Source of the DNA: UBA11524 sp051886675
Lineage (GTDB): Bacteria > Bacillota > Clostridia > Christensenellales > Aristaeellaceae
Assembly: GCA_051886675.1 (NCBI GenBank)
Contig: JBJEYH010000335.1
Span: 1-10,881, forward strand
DNA: 10,881 nucleotides
Reading direction: 5' to 3'
Below, piece by piece: positions 6,237-10,881 of the stretch. The position numbers and the translations under genes were made by a program. The notes under the pieces are model-generated. The model did no database searches. It was not told the origin of the DNA and saw nothing but the letters and a program-made list of their open reading frames with translations. Positions within the stretch are counted from its first letter, which is position 1; the number at the start of each line of letters is the position of its first letter.

Positions 6237-6244
6237 AGATGCGC

Positions 6245-7461
6245 TCACATTCTGCGCAGGGCGTCGATGGGGCTGAGCTTGCTGGCCTTGCGCGCCGGCG
6301 ACCAGCCGAAGATGATGCCCACCGCCGCCGAGAAGCCCACGCCCAGGGCGATGGCCCCGTAGGAGATGGTGAAGCGCGTGCCCATCATCGAGCACATCAC
6401 CGCCGACAGGATCAGGCCCAGGCCCACCCCCGCAAGACCCCCGATGATCGACAGCAGGAAGGACTCGATCAGGAACTGGATCTGGATCTGCCCGGGCTCG
6501 GCGCCGATGGCCTTCTTCAGGCCGATCTCCACCGTGCGCTCGGTGACGGAGGTGAGCATCATGTTCATGATGCCGATGCCGCCCACCACCAGCGCGATGG
6601 ACGCGATGCCCGCCAGCAGCGCGGACATCATGGAGAGCATGCTGTCCATGGTGGATTCGATGCTGTCCATGGTGGTGATGGTGTAGGTGTCGTCCTCATA
6701 GCTGAAGATCTGATCCAGATAGTCCTCCAGCGCGGACTGCACCTGGTCGGAGGCGTCGGCGTCATCCATGTACACGGTGATGGAGGACAGCAGGCTCTGG
6801 CTGTTCATCTTCAGGGCGGTGGTGTAGGGCATGTACACGTCCGGCGAGCCGGACAGCATGCTGGCCACGGAGGAATCGCTGTCATCGGCCATCACGCCCA
6901 CCACGGTGAAGCGCACGTTGTTCAGGTAGATGGTTTCCCCGATGGGGTTCACGCCGTAGAAGAAGGTTTCCACCAGATCGCTGCTGATCAGGCACACGCG
7001 GGCCATATCGTCGATGTCGATGGGGTTGATGGCCCTGCCGGATTCCACGGCGCCGTCCTTGTTCTGGAAGTAGAAGTCGTTCACCCCGGAAACGGTGATG
7101 CTGCTTTCCCGCACGCCGTTGCGGGCGGCCTGCACGCTCAGGGTCACGCCGGTGGTGACGCCCTCCACATGCTCCAGGGCCCCGATGCCTTCCAGATCCT
7201 CGCTGGACAGCCCGGCCTTCAGATCGCTGCCGGGGGTGCTGACCGACAGGCTCCCCGCGCCCATGGAGGTGAAGGAGTCCGAGATGGAGGTGGATACGCC
7301 CGATATGGTGGTGATCAGCGCGATGACCGCCGTGACGCCGATCATGATGCCCAGGATCGTCAGGAAGGAGCGGAGCTTGTTGGCGGTGATGTTGGCCACG
7401 GCCATGGACAGGCTCTCCATCAGCATGCTGACGCCGGCGATCAGGTTGCGGATCGGATGCA

Positions 7462-7465
<4 letters not shown>
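6245..7465 (-). CDS. yknZ: MacB/YknZ-type ABC transporter permease (FtsX superfamily)
   Basis: A 406-residue membrane subunit of a type VII (MacB-like) ABC system, which drives export or extracytoplasmic mechanical work rather than classical membrane passage. The first transmembrane helix lies near 35-57 after the family motif NKLRSFLTILGIMIGV. A large extracytoplasmic MacB_PCD-type domain spans about 58-279. Three C-terminal helices lie near 280-302, 332-356 and 369-390, forming the FtsX domain, with GGIGIMNMMLTSVTERTVEIGLKKAIGA and the ending PARKASKLSPIDALRRM. Its ATG at 7465 overlaps the ATPase stop by 4 nt (ATGA), implying translational coupling. A 21-bp direct repeat lies just before the second helix. 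There is no fused ATPase domain, unlike E. coli MacB, as expected in Gram-positive systems. The transported substrate cannot be read from the sequence. Confidence 0.94.
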
Positions 7466-8190
<725 letters not shown>

Positions 8191-8204
8191 GTCGTCTCCC
8201 TTCG

Positions 8205-9236
8205 TCAGAAGCCGCCGGGCATACCGCCGGGCGCCGCGCCGCCGCCGCCGCCATAACTGCCTGTGTTGCGCTTGGAGTTGTTGCTGCCGCCGCTCTGGGT
8301 GGGCGCGCCGGCCGCGGGCTGCATGCCGCCGCCCAGGCTGGAGAACAGGCTCGACAGAAGGCCGCTGGCGCTGGTATCCTTGGCGGTGGCCACGGCGTAT
8401 ACCACGTCGCCGTCCTTCAGGCCGGAGGTGATCTCCACATAGTTGTCGTTATCCACGCCCAGGGTGACGGGCTGCTGCTCCATCTGGTCGCTGGCGTTCT
8501 TCACCAGCACGTAGGCGCTGTTGTCCTGGGCGAAGGACAGCGCGTCCCGGTTGAGGATCACGCAGTCCACGGCCTCCTCCTGGGGGATGGTGACGGTGGC
8601 CGCCATGCCCGGCAGCACGCCGCCGGAGGCCGTCAGCCCGGCGGTCACGGTGTAGTAGGCCGTGCTGCCGCCGCCCGAGGAGATCCGGTTGATGTAGGCG
8701 ATCTCCGAATCGAAGGTCTTGCCCAGGGCGGTGATGCTGATCTGGCAGCTCTGGCCCACGGACAGCTCGGTGATGGCGTACTCATCCACGCGCATGGAGA
8801 TCTGCATGTTCTCAAAGTCCACGATCTGAATCAGGCTGGTGTTGGCGTTGACCTCGTCGCCCACCGCCACGTTCAGCTGATTGACCTCCCCGTCGAAGCT
8901 GGCCTTCACGGTGGTGCCGTCGGAGAGGCGCAGCAGCTTCTGATCCCGCGTGACCTTGTCGCCCTCGCTGACGTAGACCTGGCGGACGGTGGCCGCGCCG
9001 GAAGCGGTGATGGTTTCATTGTTCTTCACCTGCACGCTGCCCGAGAAGCTCAGCGCGTTGGAGATGGTGCCGATGCGGGCGGTATAGCTGTTGTAGGTGG
9101 TGGTTGCGCCCTTGTCCAGCTGGGGCCAGACCACGAAGCGGATCACCACGGCCGCCACCGCCAGCACCAGCACCCACGCCAGAATCTTTTTCAGAATGCG
9201 TCCGCGCTTCCTCTTTTTCCCTGCGACGCTTGCCAA
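8205..9236 (-). CDS. Membrane-anchored efflux adaptor (MacA/YknX-like), glycine-rich tail
   Basis: A 343-residue membrane fusion protein, the expected partner of the downstream ATPase and permease. A basic N-terminus (GKKRKRGRILKK) precedes one transmembrane anchor near 17-37. Two lipoyl half-motifs (about 77-104 and 108-140) are joined by only a few residues (LSDGTTV), so there is no alpha-helical hairpin. A beta-barrel (about 141-218) and membrane-proximal domain (about 220-283, NRDALSFAQDNSAYVLVKN...GLKDGDVVYAV) follow. The last ~55 residues are low-complexity, rich in Gly, Ser and Pro, ending GGMPGGF. The start is TTG at 9236: an in-frame TGA lies three codons upstream, GGATGAGGTG precedes it, and no early in-frame ATG exists. 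It starts 11 nt after the stop of the upstream surface protein gene. Confidence 0.88.
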   Translation of the reverse strand: MASVAGKKRKRGRILKKILAWVLVLAVAAVVIRFVVWPQLDKGATTTYNSYTARIGTISNALSFSGSVQVKNNETITASGAATVRQVYVSEGDKVTRDQKLLRLSDGTTVKASFDGEVNQLNVAVGDEVNANTSLIQIVDFENMQISMRVDEYAITELSVGQSCQISITALGKTFDSEIAYINRISSGGGSTAYYTVTAGLTASGGVLPGMAATVTIPQEEAVDCVILNRDALSFAQDNSAYVLVKNASDQMEQQPVTLGVDNDNYVEITSGLKDGDVVYAVATAKDTSASGLLSSLFSSLGGGMQPAAGAPTQSGGSNNSKRNTGSYGGGGGAAPGGMPGGF

Positions 9237-9247
9237 TGGTGCTCACC

Positions 9248-10881
9248 TCATCCTTCCAGCCCGCTGAACTCCTCCAGGGGGCCGACGATTACGTCATAGT
9301 AGTAGAACTCCGCGTCCGTATTCCCGGACATGGGCCAGGTCACGCCATCCACGGTGACGTCCATTTCCATGGCCGCCTCCAGCGGATCCATGCGCACCGT
9401 GTAGCTGAAGTCCTTGCTCACCAGGCCCTCGGCCCGGTACATGTTGTAGCGCAGCCCGCCCGAGAATCCCGCCGTGGACAGCGCCGTCACCTGATCGCCC
9501 ATGCGCAGCGCCAGGTAGTCGATGCCGCTGGCCGCCAGGATCTTGTACACCTGCCCGGAGAACCGCCAGGCGTAATCCCCCGCCTCCTCGGCGGATACGT
9601 TCACGGGGGTCAGCACCAGGGTGTCCGCCGTGCCCAGACCCTGCAGGTCCGCAAACGCCGCGGTGAAGGCCGGCAGATCATCCTCCGCCCGCGCGCCGTC
9701 GCCGGTGTAGAGCAGCTCCAGCTCCAGCAGCTCGTCGCCCACCGTCAGCTGGGTCATGCTGCCGTCGTCCAGGATCAGCTGCACCGCGTTGTAGGCGATC
9801 ACCACCGTCACGTCCGAGGCCGCGTGGGTCACCGTGCGGCTGGCGCTGCTTCCGCCTCCGCCAAAGCCGCCCATGCCGCTCCAGCCCGCGCCCGCGCCCT
9901 CGCCCGCCTGGTCGGAGGGCCGCAGCGTCACCTCATCCGGGTAGGCGGTGGTGTTGCCCGCCCCGTCCCGCACGATGATGCTCCCCGCGGGGAAGGTCGT
10001 TTCCGTTTCCGCAGCGTACTGGTAGACCGATACGCCCTCCTCCAGGGCCGTCAGCGCATGCCAGGTTTCGCCGCCGTCCAGGGAGACCGCGTCGCCCCCG
10101 GACAGCGCATCGCCCACCGTCACCTGCAGGCTGCCGCCCTCGGCCTTCACCTGCATCAGGGGCGCGCCGGTATCCAGCCGGACGCGGTACGTGCCCGACT
10201 GGGTCAGCACCTGGCCGTCAGGCCCCAGCAGGCTGAAGCGCAATGTGTAGTCGCCCTCCTCCCGGGCGGTATAGCTCCCGCCGGTGAGCAGCACGGCCGC
10301 GCCGCCATCCACCGACACCGCCAGCGCACAGCCCTCGGGCAGCTGCGCCAGCGCAGGCTCCGTCACCAGGGCGAACACCGGCGCCACGCGGCTCCAGCCG
10401 CCGCTCTGCCAGTTCTCCGTCACCACCGTCAGGACGGCTTCCGTCTGGGCGCTCTGGCCCCGGGCTTCCACCCACACAAACAGCGAATCCTCCCGGGCCA
10501 CGTCCTGATGCTCCTCCGACACCCGCACCACGCAGTCTTCGCCGAACACGTCCGGATCCGGCAGCAGCGTCTTCCCCGCCAGCGCGGTGAGGCTGCCGCT
10601 GAGCACGATCACCTTGCCCGTGCTGATGTAGATGGTGTCGCAGGCCATCCCCAGCAGCTCGGCCAGGCCGCCCTCAGTGCGCACGCCGTTCACCAGCGCC
10701 CAGGCCTGGGCGGCGGCGGCGGGTTCGTCCGCGGGCTCGGTGGTGTCCGCGGGTTCGGTGTTCTGCGCGGGCTCGGTGGTGTCCGCGGGTTCGGTGGTGT
10801 CCGCGGGCTCGGTGGTGTCCGCGGGCTCGGTGGTGTCCGCGGGCTCGGTGGTGTCCGCGGGCTCGGTGGTGTCCGCGGGCT
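9248..10881 (-). CDS. Large secreted/surface protein with EPADTT repeats and Ig-like modules (5' end beyond window)
   Basis: The reading frame is open to the right edge, so about 543 C-terminal residues are visible and the start and any signal peptide are missing. An apparent GTG start at 10693 is internal and lacks a ribosome binding site. In protein order: EPADTT hexapeptide repeats, a short AAAAQAW linker, a domain around CDTIYISTGKVIVLSGS, beta-rich segments with Ig-like character (SYTAREEGDYTLRFSLLGPDG; SLDGGETW; IIVRDGAGNTTAYPDE), a glycine-rich linker (GWSGMGGFGGGGSS), and a C-terminal beta-rich domain ending YYYDVIVGPLEEFSGLEG. No C-terminal membrane helix or sorting signal is visible. 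I do not recognise the full-length family. It shares a transcript with the MacB-type exporter, so it may be a partner, an exported substrate or an envelope-facing sensor; none of these is shown by the sequence. Confidence 0.8.
   Translation of the reverse strand, partial: PADTTEPADTTEPADTTEPADTTEPADTTEPADTTEPAQNTEPADTTEPADEPAAAAQAWALVNGVRTEGGLAELLGMACDTIYISTGKVIVLSGSLTALAGKTLLPDPDVFGEDCVVRVSEEHQDVAREDSLFVWVEARGQSAQTEAVLTVVTENWQSGGWSRVAPVFALVTEPALAQLPEGCALAVSVDGGAAVLLTGGSYTAREEGDYTLRFSLLGPDGQVLTQSGTYRVRLDTGAPLMQVKAEGGSLQVTVGDALSGGDAVSLDGGETWHALTALEEGVSVYQYAAETETTFPAGSIIVRDGAGNTTAYPDEVTLRPSDQAGEGAGAGWSGMGGFGGGGSSASRTVTHAASDVTVVIAYNAVQLILDDGSMTQLTVGDELLELELLYTGDGARAEDDLPAFTAAFADLQGLGTADTLVLTPVNVSAEEAGDYAWRFSGQVYKILAASGIDYLALRMGDQVTALSTAGFSGGLRYNMYRAEGLVSKDFSYTVRMDPLEAAMEMDVTVDGVTWPMSGNTDAEFYYYDVIVGPLEEFSGLEG
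10733..10881 (-). repeat. 18-bp in-frame tandem repeat encoding EPADTT
   Basis: The 18-bp unit recurs with exact period from 10733 to the right edge, about 8.3 copies, and continues beyond it. Complete units starting at 10805, 10823, 10841 and 10859 are identical. Units at 10751 and 10787 use the other Glu codon, and the 10751 unit reads EPAQNT. It encodes a flexible acidic Pro/Thr-rich linker, typical of cell-wall-spanning or glycosylated stalks in surface proteins. Confidence 0.93.

Noticed and set aside
5079..6362. Plus-strand 427-residue open frame opposite the second adaptor
   Set aside because: Starts inside the terminator stem, antisense composition, and the opposing gene has a signal peptide and lipoyl motifs.
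9016..9246. Minus-strand 76-residue frame starting GTG at 9246, overlapping the adaptor start
   Set aside because: It could share the ribosome binding site, but its sequence becomes low-complexity and unrelated to any family, while the TTG frame encodes a full adaptor.
10691..10693. GTG as the real start of the exoprotein gene
   Set aside because: The frame is open upstream through in-frame EPADTT repeats to the window edge, and no ribosome binding site precedes this codon.
10733..10881. Possible CRISPR array at the right edge
   Set aside because: The repeats are contiguous without spacers and keep a single open reading frame.

Overview
The window looks like chromosome of a GC-rich Firmicute, most likely an uncultured gut Clostridia lineage (Christensenellales-like). 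This is an inference from family content: an LplB/YtcP-type sugar importer with no ATPase of its own, a MacB/YknZ-type exporter with adaptors that lack the TolC-docking hairpin, strong AGGAGG-type ribosome binding sites, and GC-rich codons with AT-rich promoters. Nothing in the sequence fixes the taxonomy.

Left edge (1-335): no gene. It holds four tandem copies of a ~38-bp, extremely GC-rich unit, then three stem-loops, two of which look like terminators.

Left block (336-5021): a carbohydrate uptake locus. A minus-strand operon encodes permease LplB (ends 2915), permease YtcP (ends 1979) and a DUF3502-type solute-binding protein (ends 336). A divergent plus-strand AraC-family regulator begins at 4128. 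The ~240-bp AT-rich gap between the two units carries two good sigma-70-type promoters facing away from each other, with a nested inverted repeat filling the space between their -35 boxes. The AraC protein is the obvious candidate regulator of the importer. The importer must borrow an ATPase encoded elsewhere.

Middle (5022-5102): a 15-bp-stem terminator separates the AraC gene from the convergent right-hand operon. Its core matches the hairpin at 185-208.

Right block (5103-10881, all minus strand): an export-type ABC operon that enters from beyond the right edge. In transcription order it encodes a large secreted/surface protein (5' end cut off, EPADTT hexapeptide repeats then Ig-like modules), a membrane-anchored adaptor (TTG start), a MacB/LolD/YknY-type ATPase, a MacB/FtsX/YknZ-type permease overlapping it by 4 nt, and a second, signal-peptide-bearing adaptor with an internally duplicated lipoyl/barrel architecture. 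Two different adaptors, both without a coiled-coil hairpin, plus an uncharacterised repeat protein in one operon make this the most unusual part of the window. No RNA genes, insertion sequences or CRISPR arrays were seen.
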